A DNA stretch of 64,000 nucleotides, taken from contig JACPYS010000061.1 in NCBI GenBank assembly GCA_016195915.1, positions 1-64,000 of the forward strand, read 5' to 3'. The notes beneath the pieces were generated by a model, which was not told where the DNA came from, made no database searches, and saw only the letters and a program-made list of their open reading frames with translations. Below, in pieces: positions 34,454 to 43,368 of this stretch. This DNA is from Betaproteobacteria bacterium. GTDB lineage: Bacteria; Pseudomonadota; Gammaproteobacteria; Burkholderiales; SG8-39. The first letter of the stretch is position 1, and each line of letters begins with the position of its first letter. The position numbers and the translations under genes are program-made.

Positions 34454-36265
34454 GTGAGCGGTTCCGATCTCAAACAGCGCCTGGCAGCAATCCTTGCAGC
34501 GGACGTGGCGGGATACTCGCGCCTGATGGCGGCCGACGAGCGTGCGACAGTGGCCGCGCTCGATTCAGCGAGAGCGGTGTTCCGCAATCAGATCGAAGCC
34601 AGGCAGGACCGGGTCATCGACATGGCCGGGGATTCGGTTCTCGCGGTGTTCGAGACGGCGACCGGGGCGGTATCAGCGGCCCTTGTCGTCCAGCAGGAAC
34701 TCCATGGCCTCAACACAAACGTGTCCGAAGACCGCCGCATGCGCTTTCGTATCGGCGTACACATGGGAGACGTGATCGAGAAGGCAGACGGCACGGTCTA
34801 CGGTGACGGCGTGAACATCGCCGCGCGGCTGGAAGGCTTGGCCCAACCCGGTGGAATTACCGTTTCCGATGCCGTGCACGGCGCGGTCCGCGGGAAGGTG
34901 ACGGCGAGCTTTGTCGATCAGGGCGAGCAGCAGGTGAAAAACGTCTCCCACCCGGTACGGGCATTCGCGGCGCGCACGGACGGCAGTGTCGCCAGAGCGT
35001 CAACCACCGCCGTCGAAATCGACCTGTCGCTGCCCGACAAGCCTTCGATCGCGGTACTGCCCTTCGCCAACATGTCCGGCGACCCCGAGCAGGAGTTTTT
35101 TACCGACGGCATTACCGAGGACATCATCACCGAGTTGTCGCGCTTCCACTCGCTGTTCGTCATCGCGCGCAACAGCAGCTTCACCTACAAGGGCAAGGCC
35201 GTCGATGTGCGGTCCGTCGCCAAAGATCTCGGCGTACGCTACGTGGTGGAGGGGAGCATTCGCCGTGCCGCCAACCGCATCCGCGTGACGGCACAGCTGG
35301 TCGACGCGTCGACAGGGAATCACATCTGGGCCGAGAAATACGACCGCGTACTGGAAGATATCTTCGCCGTGCAGGAAGAAGTGACGCAAGCCATTGTCGC
35401 CGCGGTTGCACCGCAAATTGCGACCACCGAGTTAGCGCGGATGCGCGGAACGCGACAGGGAAATATCAGTGCGTATGAACTAGCGCTGCGCGGGGTGGCG
35501 GCCGTGTCGGTTTCATTTCGTGAGGCTGACCGCGCCTTGCGCGACGAGGCCCTTCGGCTTGCGCGGGAGGCGCTCGCTCTCGACTCCCGCTGTGGCACCG
35601 CGCTGAAGGTAATTGCATCCGCACAGTGGCAGCACATTTTCTTCGCTACGGCAACGTCGGTCACCGAGGCGCGCAGCGAGGCCATCGATGCGGTCGCGCG
35701 CGCGATCGCGATCGACAGCGGGGATCACTTTGCGCATTTGTGGCAGGGGATGCTCCTGTTCCAATCCGGCGAGCAGAGCGCGGCATTGGCGGACATGCGG
35801 CGCGCGCACGAGTTGAATCCAAACGATTCCGTGACTCTGCGTTGTCTTGGAATGGCGGAGTCAACCTCCGGCGATCTGCATCGAGGCATCGAGTGCGCCA
35901 CGAATGCGCTTCGCCTGAGTCCGCGAGACCCTCAGCGCTACGATATCCTGGGCGCGCTGGGCTGGGCGTACTTTTACGCCGGGGATTACGCGACAGGCGC
36001 CGAATGGGCGCAGCGGTCCGTCGGAGAAGCGCCAAAATATATTGCGTCTCGCGTGTGCCTCGTGCTGAACCGGGTCGGAACGGAGGAAATTGCTCGCGCG
36101 ATATCGGAATTCCAGGCGGCGCGCAACTTGGCGCCGGAGTTGGTCGATGCGCGGCTCGCCGGGAAGTGGACGATGTCCAATCCTGCGTTGCGACAACGGG
36201 CGACTACTTTCCTGCGCGTAGCCGCTGGTCTGGAAGACACTGGCGCGGCGGATGCACTGCGGTAA
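34454..36265 (+). CDS. Class III adenylate/guanylate cyclase with TolB-like and TPR domains
   Basis: 603 aa, GTG start at 34454. Cyclase domain about 1-175 (AADVAGYSRLMAADER, IDMAGDSVLAVFE, GDVIEKADGTVYGDGVNIAARLEG). TolB-like domain about 195-335 (SIAVLPFANMSGDPEQEFFTDGITEDI, RYVVEGSIRRAANRIRVTAQLVDA, GNHIWAEKYDR). TPR repeats 360-600 (AREALALDS, RRAHELNPND). This is the intact form of the gene broken at 20305-21799, with which it shares nearly the same C-terminus (AAGLEDTGAADALR). Cytoplasmic cyclic-nucleotide producer. Confidence 0.92.
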   Translation: MSGSDLKQRLAAILAADVAGYSRLMAADERATVAALDSARAVFRNQIEARQDRVIDMAGDSVLAVFETATGAVSAALVVQQELHGLNTNVSEDRRMRFRIGVHMGDVIEKADGTVYGDGVNIAARLEGLAQPGGITVSDAVHGAVRGKVTASFVDQGEQQVKNVSHPVRAFAARTDGSVARASTTAVEIDLSLPDKPSIAVLPFANMSGDPEQEFFTDGITEDIITELSRFHSLFVIARNSSFTYKGKAVDVRSVAKDLGVRYVVEGSIRRAANRIRVTAQLVDASTGNHIWAEKYDRVLEDIFAVQEEVTQAIVAAVAPQIATTELARMRGTRQGNISAYELALRGVAAVSVSFREADRALRDEALRLAREALALDSRCGTALKVIASAQWQHIFFATATSVTEARSEAIDAVARAIAIDSGDHFAHLWQGMLLFQSGEQSAALADMRRAHELNPNDSVTLRCLGMAESTSGDLHRGIECATNALRLSPRDPQRYDILGALGWAYFYAGDYATGAEWAQRSVGEAPKYIASRVCLVLNRVGTEEIARAISEFQAARNLAPELVDARLAGKWTMSNPALRQRATTFLRVAAGLEDTGAADALR

Positions 36266-36272
36266 GCAAGCG

Positions 36273-37262
36273 TCAATAACCCGCTTCGCGGTCCACCACT
36301 TCCTTGAGCGGCTTGCCGTCCAGGAAGCGGCCCAGATTTTCGACGAACAGGCGCGCGACGATCCTGTCGCGCTGCGGGTGCGGGCCGCCGATATGCGGTA
36401 GCACGATGATCCCCTCGGTGCTCCAGAACGGGTGGTCGGGGGGCAGTGGCTCCTGCCGGAACACATCGAGCATCGCGCCGGCGATCTTCTTTGCCTTCAC
36501 CGCGGCGATCAGGTCGTCATCCTTGATCAGATGGCCGCGGCCGAAATTCAGCAGCCAGGCACCGGGTTTCATCATTCCCAGGCGCTCGGCGTTGATGAAG
36601 TTGTCGGTCTCGGGCGTCGCCGGCAACAGCAGCAGCAGGAAGTCCGATTGGGCCAGCACCTCGGGCGTGCGGCCGGCGGGCAAGGCCTCGGCAACATTGG
36701 TCATCGGTTCGGGCCGACGCCTGGTGCCGATCACCCGCATGCCGAGCGCGGCGGCGATGCGGGCGACTTCCTGGCCGATGGCGCCGAGTCCGAGGATCCC
36801 AAGGGTCTTTCCGGTCAGCGGCTGCGCGACGCTATGGACCCATTTGCCGTGCTTCTGGTTCTCCACCGCCGCGGCATACGGTTTGGCTACATAGAACAGC
36901 GCGCCGATGATGTTCTCCGGCATCGATTCCCGGTGCGTGCCACGCGCGCAGGTGAGCGTCAGATTTGCCGGCAGGTCGGGCAAAGCGAACCAGCCCTCGA
37001 CGCCGGCGCTCATGGCCTGGGCCCAGCGAAGTTTCGGCATCGCCGGTAGCAGGCCCGGCGGAACGCCGCCGGCCATCAGCGCCTCGGTCCGGGCCATCTG
37101 GTCAGCCGAGGGTTTCTCCTTGCGAGGCAAGGTGTCGACCACGACACGCTCGGCCAAGCCGGCGGCCTCGATCGCATCGAGATACGCGGCGGTCGAGTCG
37201 GTCCAGAGCAGGACATGGGCGCGGCTGGTCACGATGCGGCTCCTGGGTCTATTGGGCGGCAT
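36273..37262 (-). CDS. D-2-hydroxyacid dehydrogenase (NAD-dependent)
   Basis: 329 aa. Rossmann motif GILGLGAIGQEVARIAAALG near residue 155-175. The catalytic set of the family is recognisable: Arg in the FGRGHLI region, Glu in FRQEPLPPDHPFW, and His in VLPHIGGPHPQ. It reduces 2-keto acids or oxidises D-2-hydroxyacids, of the GhrA-like short form. Convergent with the cyclase gene eight bases away. An ATG at residue 1 begins with a Pro/Arg-rich stretch, so the true start may be about 11 codons later (GTG/ACC region). Confidence 0.9.
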   Translation of the reverse strand: MPPNRPRSRIVTSRAHVLLWTDSTAAYLDAIEAAGLAERVVVDTLPRKEKPSADQMARTEALMAGGVPPGLLPAMPKLRWAQAMSAGVEGWFALPDLPANLTLTCARGTHRESMPENIIGALFYVAKPYAAAVENQKHGKWVHSVAQPLTGKTLGILGLGAIGQEVARIAAALGMRVIGTRRRPEPMTNVAEALPAGRTPEVLAQSDFLLLLLPATPETDNFINAERLGMMKPGAWLLNFGRGHLIKDDDLIAAVKAKKIAGAMLDVFRQEPLPPDHPFWSTEGIIVLPHIGGPHPQRDRIVARLFVENLGRFLDGKPLKEVVDREAGY

Positions 37263-37309
37263 CCTAACGGATTGGCCGCGGGCGAGTCATGGCGGCAGGC
37301 AGGTTCAAT

Positions 37310-38257
37310 TCAACGGCGTGCGCGTCGCTCTTTCGGCCGCTCCTCCAGGGTCTCTTTCCCGGTTTCCTCGAGCAGCCAGGCGATGAACGCCTGCACCTGC
37401 GGCTTCGTGCGGGCGCGACTTGATTCGACCAGGAAATAGGCGCGCGACGAGGCCATGTCCTGCTTGAAGGGCGCCACGAGTTTTTTCTCGCGCAGCAGTC
37501 CCCGCACCAGCGGATGCCGGCCGAGCGCGACGCCCTGACCGCCCACGGCCGCCTGAATGAGCTGGTCGTAGTGGCTGAAGTGGAGTTTGCCCGCGGGCTG
37601 CAGGTCCTCGATGCCGAGGGCGTGAAACCACAACTGCCAGTCGAGCCAGGCGGCGCGCGGATCGTCGAGTTGCAGCAGCACGTGATGCCGCAGATCGCCC
37701 GGCTCGGCAAGCGGACGGGTTCGGTTGCGCGCCAGTTGCGGGCTGCACACCGGAAGCACGGTCTCACCGAACAGGCGGCGCGCGCCGCCCGCCAGATCCG
37801 ATTGCGTGTAGCGAATCGCGAGGTCGACGCCAGCGCGCTCGAGGTTGACGATCTCGTTGCCGGCCGAAATGCGCACGTCCACCCCAGGGTGCGCCTGCGT
37901 GAATCTCGCGAGCCGCGGAATCAGCCAGAGCGCCGCCAGTCCGGGTGTCGTGGTCAGCGTCACCGCGCGCACTTGCGCCACGCCGCGAAGCTTGCGTGCG
38001 CTGTCGTGCAGCCGCTGCAGCACCTCCTGCGCCACGCGATAGAGCGACTGCCCGGACTCCGTGAGCAGCAGTGCGCGCGGCCGCCGCTCGAAGAGCACCA
38101 CCACGAGGCTCCCCTCGAGCGTCTGGATCTGGCGGCTGACAGCCGATTGGGTGAGGAACAGTTCGGCGGCCGCCTTGGTGAAGGACAGGTTGCGCGCCAC
38201 CGCCTCGAAGGCGAGCAGCGGATCGAGCGGCGGGATCTCGTAGAGTTTGCTACGCAT
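37310..38257 (-). CDS. LysR-type transcriptional regulator (GcvA-like)
   Basis: 315 aa. Winged helix-turn-helix at residues about 10-68: LLAFEAVARNLSFTKAAAELFLTQSAVSRQIQTLE, then GQSLYR. The effector domain follows (TLTTTPGLAALWLIPRLARFTQAHPGVDVRI), typical of the GcvA group. It lies upstream of the hydroxyacid dehydrogenase on the same strand and divergent from the DUF2917 gene. Either could be its target. Confidence 0.92.
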   Translation of the reverse strand: MRSKLYEIPPLDPLLAFEAVARNLSFTKAAAELFLTQSAVSRQIQTLEGSLVVVLFERRPRALLLTESGQSLYRVAQEVLQRLHDSARKLRGVAQVRAVTLTTTPGLAALWLIPRLARFTQAHPGVDVRISAGNEIVNLERAGVDLAIRYTQSDLAGGARRLFGETVLPVCSPQLARNRTRPLAEPGDLRHHVLLQLDDPRAAWLDWQLWFHALGIEDLQPAGKLHFSHYDQLIQAAVGGQGVALGRHPLVRGLLREKKLVAPFKQDMASSRAYFLVESSRARTKPQVQAFIAWLLEETGKETLEERPKERRARR

Positions 38258-38399
38258 GACAAAAACGCATACACAAGATGCAAATTCTCCGTTTGTCCTT
38301 CGCCCGGACCGCCCTCACTATTTGCGCCACAGGCGGCAGGAAGCGGAACCCCTTCGGCTTCTTTTACATGCCTGAAACTCATACGTCAAGGAGGCACGA

Positions 38400-38822
38400 A
38401 TGGATAGCGCAACGAGGCTGCAAGCTGGGCTGACGTTAAACCGGGGTGAACTGCTTCGGCTGCGGAATGCGGCCGGCCGCCATCTCACAGTGGTGCAGGG
38501 CTCGGTGTGGATTACGCAGGATGGCGACCCGCGCGACCCGGTGCTCGAGAGCGGCGCAAGCTTCCGCTTTGATCGCAACGGGCTCTCGCTGGTCATGTCG
38601 CTCGGCGGCCCGGCGATCCTGGTCCTCGAGGAGGGTCTCGCGCCCGACCCGGTTGGGCAACGCGCCTGGCAGCTGGCGCGGTCCAAGCCGTTCCAGCGGC
38701 AGTCGCGCCGCATGAAGGCAGAGACGCTCGCAGGCCTGAGCGACCATCTGCTGCGCGACCTCGGCTTGCGCCGCGAGCGGGCCAGATTCGGCGGCCACAC
38801 GCCCGACTGCGCGCATTGCTGA
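38400..38822 (+). CDS. DUF2917 protein with a DUF1127-like C-terminal tail
   Basis: 140 aa. Residues about 10-75 match DUF2917 (LNRGELLRLRNAAGRHLTVVQGSVWITQDGD). The C-terminal region SDHLLRDLGLRRER resembles the short DUF1127 motif. DUF2917 proteins are small cupin-like proteins of unknown function in beta- and gammaproteobacteria. The conserved tail may mediate RNA or protein contact, as shown for some DUF1127 proteins. Divergent from the LysR regulator, which may control it. Confidence 0.85.
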   Translation: MDSATRLQAGLTLNRGELLRLRNAAGRHLTVVQGSVWITQDGDPRDPVLESGASFRFDRNGLSLVMSLGGPAILVLEEGLAPDPVGQRAWQLARSKPFQRQSRRMKAETLAGLSDHLLRDLGLRRERARFGGHTPDCAHC

Positions 38823-38835
38823 CGAAAACCGGGTC

Positions 38836-39378
38836 ATGAACGCAACCATGCGCGCAAGCGTGACGACAGGATTCCAGCCCGTGATCGGGCACGCGATCTC
38901 GATCCGCGCGCTACGCGCGGATGACTTCGACATCGAGTACCGGTTCATCACCGGGCTGTCGCTGGAGACCCGCAACAGCCGCCTGCTGGGCGGCGCGCGC
39001 CCGGTGACGCCGGAGTACGTGGCGCGTCTGACGCGCATCGATTTTCCGCGCGAGCTGGCGCTCGCCGCGGTGGTCATGCTCGGCGGAGAAGAGACATTGA
39101 TCGGCGTAGCGCGCTATGCGCTCGAGGCAGACGGCGCGGGCTGCGAGTTCGCGCTGGTGATCGCCGACGCGTGGCAGGGCCGCGGCATCGGCCGGCGTTT
39201 GACCGAGAGCCTCACGGCGGCAGCGCAGGCGCATGGGATTGCGCGCATGTCGGGCTACGTCCTGTCGACCAACGCCGCCATGCTCGGGCTCGCGCGCAAG
39301 CTGGGTTTCCGGCTGCAGCGCGTCCCCGGCGACGCGACGCTGACGCAAGTGACGCTCGAGCTGACTCGGCCGAACTGA
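38836..39378 (+). CDS. GNAT-family N-acetyltransferase
   Basis: 180 aa. GNAT core: ISIRALRADDFDIEYRFI, acetyl-CoA-binding VIADAWQGRGIGRRLTESL (the RGIGRR loop) and GYVLSTNAAMLGLARKLGF. Acceptor unknown. The start is 14 bases downstream of the DUF2917 gene, so the two are probably co-transcribed. A possible alternative start is the ATG at the eighth codon. Confidence 0.9.
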   Translation: MNATMRASVTTGFQPVIGHAISIRALRADDFDIEYRFITGLSLETRNSRLLGGARPVTPEYVARLTRIDFPRELALAAVVMLGGEETLIGVARYALEADGAGCEFALVIADAWQGRGIGRRLTESLTAAAQAHGIARMSGYVLSTNAAMLGLARKLGFRLQRVPGDATLTQVTLELTRPN

Positions 39379-39410
39379 ATCAGCGCGGCGTTGTACGCGG
39401 CGACCGGGGG

Positions 39411-39779
39411 TCAGCGGCGCAACCGGTAGGGCTCCTCGAAATCGAGGAAGTCGCACTCGGCCAGCGCGTCGGTGATCCACGCGGCGACCCCGGGCAGCGC
39501 GCGCACGCGCTCCACATAAGCCTCGATTCCGGCCGGCACCGGCAAGTGATATGTCGCGAGGCGCATGCACACCGGCGCGAAATAGGCGTCCGCGATGCTG
39601 AAATCGCCAAACAGCATCGGCCCGCCGTACGCCTCGAGGAGACCGCTCCACATCCCGACGATGCGCTCGATGTCGGCCCGCACCGCGGGTTGGTCGCGCC
39701 AGACGAGCGCGCCGATCTCGGGCAGCGAGGCCTCGATGTTCATCGGGCAGGCGCTGCGCAATGCCGCCGAGACACGCAA
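39411..39779 (-). pseudogene. Glutathione S-transferase C-terminal fragment (duplicate)
   Basis: 122 codons nearly identical to the C-terminal half of the intact gene at 42627-43310, from CPMNIEASLPEIGALVW to FEEPYRLRR. The N-terminal thioredoxin fold with the glutathione site is missing. Upstream of codon 12 the sequence becomes unrelated, where a RES-toxin fragment begins on the other strand. A recent duplicate, non-functional. Confidence 0.88.
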
Positions 39780-39796
39780 GTGCCGGGGAGATGATT

Positions 39797-40194
39797 TGAG
39801 CGGTGGCGCTGCCGCCGCCAGCCCCGGCCGCTGGAACGACTACAAGCAACCGGTGGTCTATAGCGCACCGACGATAGCGATCGCGGCGCTCGAGACCGCT
39901 GCCCATGTCGATGACTTCGGACTGCCATTGAATCGTTACCTGGTCGAGATCGATGTGCCTGACGCACTGTGGGCGCAACGCGAAGAAATCGGCGTTGCGA
40001 AATTGCCTTCTGCATGATCGGCCGTCCCGGCGGGTCGTGCGAGCGTCAAGGTCGGATCCTACTGGCGATCGTCGCTTCGAACTCCGATCCTTATGGTTCC
40101 TTCGGTGATCGTTCCGGAGGAATCGGCCTCCTTGATCAACCCAAGGCACTCGCAGTGCCTCGAGGATCACTGCAAAGGTGGTCCGTCTGTTTGA
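39797..40194 (+). pseudogene. RES-domain toxin remnant with in-frame stop
   Basis: The frame carries the RES core PGRWNDYKQPVVYSAPTIAIAALE, then NRYLVEIDVPDALW. It hits a TGA at 40015-40017 in LPSA-stop-SAVPAG, where the family usually has Trp. The same frame continues with the expected C-terminal part, PILMVPSVIVPEESASLINPRHS, to 40194. The N-terminus is missing, so both a nonsense change and a truncation are present. RES toxins degrade NAD+. No intact antitoxin partner is nearby. Confidence 0.7.
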
Positions 40195-40239
40195 ATACAA
40201 CAGGCTGTTCCGGTCCTGATCAGGAGGGCAGCGCCCTTC

Positions 40240-40290
40240 CTAATACTTGGCGTTCCCCGGCGTCCGTGGAAACGGGATCGCGTAGCGGAC
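40240..40290 (-). pseudogene. Terminal fragment of asnS (duplicate)
   Basis: About 51 bases match the 3' end of the intact asparaginyl-tRNA synthetase gene (43369-43419), including its TAG stop at 40242-40240 and the codons for TPGNA. Only a few mismatches are present. Its spacing from the gst fragment (829 against 742 bases) resembles the intact locus, so gst and asnS were duplicated together. Confidence 0.75.
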
Positions 40291-40330
40291 TCTCGGATTG
40301 AAGATTCACGCCCAGGCGCGCGCAGTGGAG

Positions 40331-40470
40331 CTACGCCGCCCGCTTCTCGATCGGCTTCACGGATAGCCGGAGCACCGCGGCTCCGAGAACCGCAGTCAGG
40401 CTTCGAAGCTCCGGATTGCCGGACTTCGAGAGCATCTTGTAGGCGGCCTCGCGGGTGTGGCGGCCACCAT
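40331..40470 (-). pseudogene. C-terminal remnant of a HigA-like antidote (HTH) gene
   Basis: Read on the minus strand the sequence encodes TREAAYKMLSKSGNPELRSL and LGAAVLRLSVKP and ends in TAG at 40331-40333. This matches the helix-turn-helix C-terminus of addiction-module antidote proteins, such as the one at 50523-50822 (LSRESLYKALSGERSPGF). The N-terminal part and a start are missing. The remaining bases of 40471-40579 show nothing supportable. Confidence 0.5.
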
Positions 40471-40579
40471 CATGCTTGCCGTGGTACTGCTGTTCGGTGC
40501 CTATGCGCTCTGGCCGGTGCTGTTCTCGGCCTGAGCGGGCCGTGCGTCGGGGCGTCGCGAGGCACGCCTCACGCGGTGA

Positions 40580-41557
40580 TCATTGTCCTTTGGCGATCCA
40601 CGCGAGCAGCAACGCCAGCATCGCGATCGCGCCGCAGAGCAGCAGCATCCCGCGAATTCGATCAATCGCCCTGCGTGCCGGAGGCGCCGGCACTGACAGC
40701 GCCTCGCCTGGCGGGGGCACCGTGGCCGGCTGGGCCGGGGTGGCAAGCAGGCGCTGCAGATCATCGACGAACTGGCTACCGGTCTGGTAGCGTTCTTCGG
40801 GCAGTTTGGCGAGCGCCCGGCATAGTACGGCATCCGCCTCCGCACCGAGCACCGGATTGCGCGTGCTCGCAGGCGTCGGTTCGCGAAATACCAGCTTGAA
40901 CATCACCTCTTTGTCGTCACCGGTGAAAGGTCTTTCGCCAGTGAGCAGCCAGTAGAGGATCACGCCGAGCGAGAACAGGTCTGCCCGACCGTCGGCGCGC
41001 TTGCCCTGTATGCGCTCTGGCGCCATGAACGCGAGCGTGCCGGCCTCTTCGCGCGCAACCGCGTCACGCGAGCGCCGGAACCGGGCGATGCCGAAATCCG
41101 TCAGCACGGCGCGTCCTTGGGGCGTGAGGTTGACGTTCGCGGGCTTGATGTCCCGGTGCACCACGCCGCGCGCATGTGCATACTCGAGCGCCGCGGCGAT
41201 CTGCATCGCAATGTCGATCGCCGCGGCAGGTTCCAGTGGCTTAGCGGCGCCCTCGAGCGCACGCTGCAGCGAATGTCCTTCGACGAGTTGCATGACGATG
41301 TACGGCTTGCGCTGCGACTCCTCGATGCCCACATCGTAGATGGTGACGATACCCGGGTGCGACAAGCGGCCGGCCGCCTGCGCTTCCTCGAAAAAGCGCC
41401 GCTGGTAGCCTTCTTCTGCCTCGCGGGAAAATCCGGCCGGATTGATTGTCTTGATCGCCACTTCGCGGTCGATAAGGGGGTCGTAGCCGCGGTACACCGA
41501 ACCCATGGTTCCATGTCCGAGTTCCCCGAGGATCCTGTAACGTCCGATTTGCTGCAC
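40580..41557 (-). CDS. Membrane-anchored Ser/Thr protein kinase (Hanks type)
   Basis: 325 aa from a GTG at 41557; the open frame reaches 41701 but that part is Arg-rich and would overlap the GAF gene. Kinase domain 6-265: GELGHGTMGSVYRG, Lys36 in VAIK, HRDIKPAN with Asp136, and DFG at Asp154. A Pro-rich linker leads to one C-terminal membrane helix (MLLLCGAIAMLALLLAWIA) and three residues. It differs from the first kinase by lacking the coiled coil and external tail. Downstream of a GAF-domain protein, its possible sensor or substrate. Confidence 0.9.
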   Translation of the reverse strand: MQQIGRYRILGELGHGTMGSVYRGYDPLIDREVAIKTINPAGFSREAEEGYQRRFFEEAQAAGRLSHPGIVTIYDVGIEESQRKPYIVMQLVEGHSLQRALEGAAKPLEPAAAIDIAMQIAAALEYAHARGVVHRDIKPANVNLTPQGRAVLTDFGIARFRRSRDAVAREEAGTLAFMAPERIQGKRADGRADLFSLGVILYWLLTGERPFTGDDKEVMFKLVFREPTPASTRNPVLGAEADAVLCRALAKLPEERYQTGSQFVDDLQRLLATPAQPATVPPPGEALSVPAPPARRAIDRIRGMLLLCGAIAMLALLLAWIAKGQ

Positions 41558-41643
41558 GGCTGTTTCCGTTGCGCAGCTGCGTGCATGCGACCCGCGTCGA
41601 CGAGCACCACCTTCGGTGCGAGCGAGCCGAATTCCCGCCTGTC

Positions 41644-42369
41644 CTACCGTCCGGGCGACGGTGCGCGGCCGTCGCCGCCTGGGGGCGTGTACGGCTGCCA
41701 CGTGGCGGGCGGCTTATCGACGAACCACGGCTGAAGACCGCCGTAGACTCCCAATACCGTAATGACCAAGAAACTTGCGAATACTGCAATGCCACCCAGA
41801 AGGACTGCGCGACCAGCCGTGGTGACCGCGTCCCTGGTCATGCCAATCGCTTCCTGACCTACGTAAATGCTCTCCACAATGGCCTGAAAGTGCTCCCCCA
41901 CCTCTTCCAGGAAGCTCTGGTCTTCTTCCGTGAATCTGCCACCGCCTTTCTTGTTGAGCACCTGAATCGCACCGGTGATCGTGCTTCCGTCCGCGCTGCG
42001 AATCGGAACGCAGATGATTTCGCGCGTGATGAATCCGGTGGTGGTATCGATGGACTTGTGCGTGCCGTCGCGGCTTTGAAGATCGCTGGTGATGACCGGC
42101 TTGCCGGAGGAAATGACTTCACCAACGATCGAGTTTTTCACCGAAACTTCGATTCCTCGCTCCTGCAACGCGGTTCCGGCCTTCAACCAGATTTTTCCGT
42201 TGACCACATCGTGAATAAACACGCTGCAACGTTCCGCATTCAACATGCGCGGGATCATGCGGACGTAGAACTCAAGAAACTTGCTTTCTCTTGTTGGATT
42301 GAGTTCGTCGGATAGGACCTGTTGCCTTGACGAGAGTTCGTCAAGACGATGCTTTGCGCTCGATAGCAT
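41644..42369 (-). CDS. GAF-domain protein with a C-terminal membrane helix
   Basis: 241 aa. Residues about 28-170 form a GAF domain (LNAERCSVFIHDVVNGKIWL, SIVGEVISSGKPVITSDL, ICVPIRSADGSTITGAIQVLNK). A transmembrane helix follows at about 187-210 (VLLGGIAVFASFLVITVLGVY), then a Pro-rich end. GAF domains bind cyclic nucleotides or small ligands, which is suggestive with cyclases in the region. It precedes the kinase by 86 bases on the same strand. Confidence 0.85.
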   Translation of the reverse strand: MLSSAKHRLDELSSRQQVLSDELNPTRESKFLEFYVRMIPRMLNAERCSVFIHDVVNGKIWLKAGTALQERGIEVSVKNSIVGEVISSGKPVITSDLQSRDGTHKSIDTTTGFITREIICVPIRSADGSTITGAIQVLNKKGGGRFTEEDQSFLEEVGEHFQAIVESIYVGQEAIGMTRDAVTTAGRAVLLGGIAVFASFLVITVLGVYGGLQPWFVDKPPATWQPYTPPGGDGRAPSPGR

Positions 42370-42626
42370 ATCGCCCCTCCACGATGTGTTTCACGCCGCG
42401 TTAGGATGTTTAATTGTGTAACTTAACCCCGCAGGCGGTGTTGACTAACATCAATGAATAACGACAAGCGAGCACCCGCCGTGGCGGTGACCTGCCCCCT
42501 TGCGTAGTGCCCTGTTGAACCTGGTAGCGTCCTATACCGGGTCGAAACCGGTCATGCGCCAACCACTTCCCGGATTATCGCTGCCGGAAGGCGGAGAGCG
42601 CTGAAGCGGCTTGCGCGCTCGCGCTA

Positions 42627-43310
42627 TCACCGGCGCAACCGGTAGGGTTCCTCGAAATCGAGGAAGTCGCACTCGGCCAGCGCGTCGGTGATCCACGCGG
42701 CGACCCCGGGCAGCGCGCGCACGCGCTCCACGTAAGCCCCGATTCCGGCCGGCACCGGCAAGTGATATGTCGCGAGGCGCATGCACACCGGCGCGAAATA
42801 GGCGTCGGCGATGCTGAAATCGCCGAACAGCATCGGCCCGCCGCACGCCTCGAGGAGACCGCTCCACATCCCGACCATGCGCTCGATGTCGGCACGCACC
42901 TCGGGTTGGTCGCGCCAGACGAGCGCGCCGATCTCGGGCAGCGAAGCCTCGATGTTCATCGGGCAGGCGCCGCGCAACGCCGTGAATCCGGAATGCATCT
43001 CGGCGCACACGCTGCGCGCGCGCGCCCTCTTGAATCGATCGGCAGGCCAGAGATTCCTGTCCGGAAACTTCTCCGCCACGTATTCGGCGATCGCCAGCGT
43101 GTCCCAGATCGCGAACTCTCCATCCAGGAGCACGGGCACCCGTCCGGCGGGGCTGACCTTGCCGATGACCTGCTTGAACGCCGAGCCGGGCGCGAAGGAG
43201 TCGAAACGCGCCGGCACCGTTTCGAACGGGATCTGCGCCTGCTTGAGCAGCACCCAGGGCCGCATCGACCAGGAGGAGTAGTTCTTGTTGCCAACGTAGA
43301 GCTTGAGCAT
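42627..43310 (-). CDS. Glutathione S-transferase
   Basis: 227 aa from the ATG at 43310, with GGAGGGCAC just upstream; longer frames run into asnS. N-terminal thioredoxin fold: LYVGNKNYSSWSMRPWVLLKQ and the glutathione-contacting GRVPVLLDGEFAIWDTLAI. The C-terminal helical domain begins near residue 90. Probably conjugates or reduces electrophiles with glutathione. Its C-terminal half is duplicated at 39411-39779. The 257 bases downstream (42370-42626) contain no gene. Confidence 0.92.
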   Translation of the reverse strand: MLKLYVGNKNYSSWSMRPWVLLKQAQIPFETVPARFDSFAPGSAFKQVIGKVSPAGRVPVLLDGEFAIWDTLAIAEYVAEKFPDRNLWPADRFKRARARSVCAEMHSGFTALRGACPMNIEASLPEIGALVWRDQPEVRADIERMVGMWSGLLEACGGPMLFGDFSIADAYFAPVCMRLATYHLPVPAGIGAYVERVRALPGVAAWITDALAECDFLDFEEPYRLRR

Positions 43311-43368
43311 GTGCCCTCCGAAAAAAACCAATCTAGCGCGACCCGATCGTATGAAGCCAGCGAGCTTT

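Noticed and set aside
41558-41701. N-terminal 48-codon extension of the second kinase
   Set aside because: Arg-rich without similarity to kinases, and it would overlap the GAF gene; the GTG at 41557 fits better.
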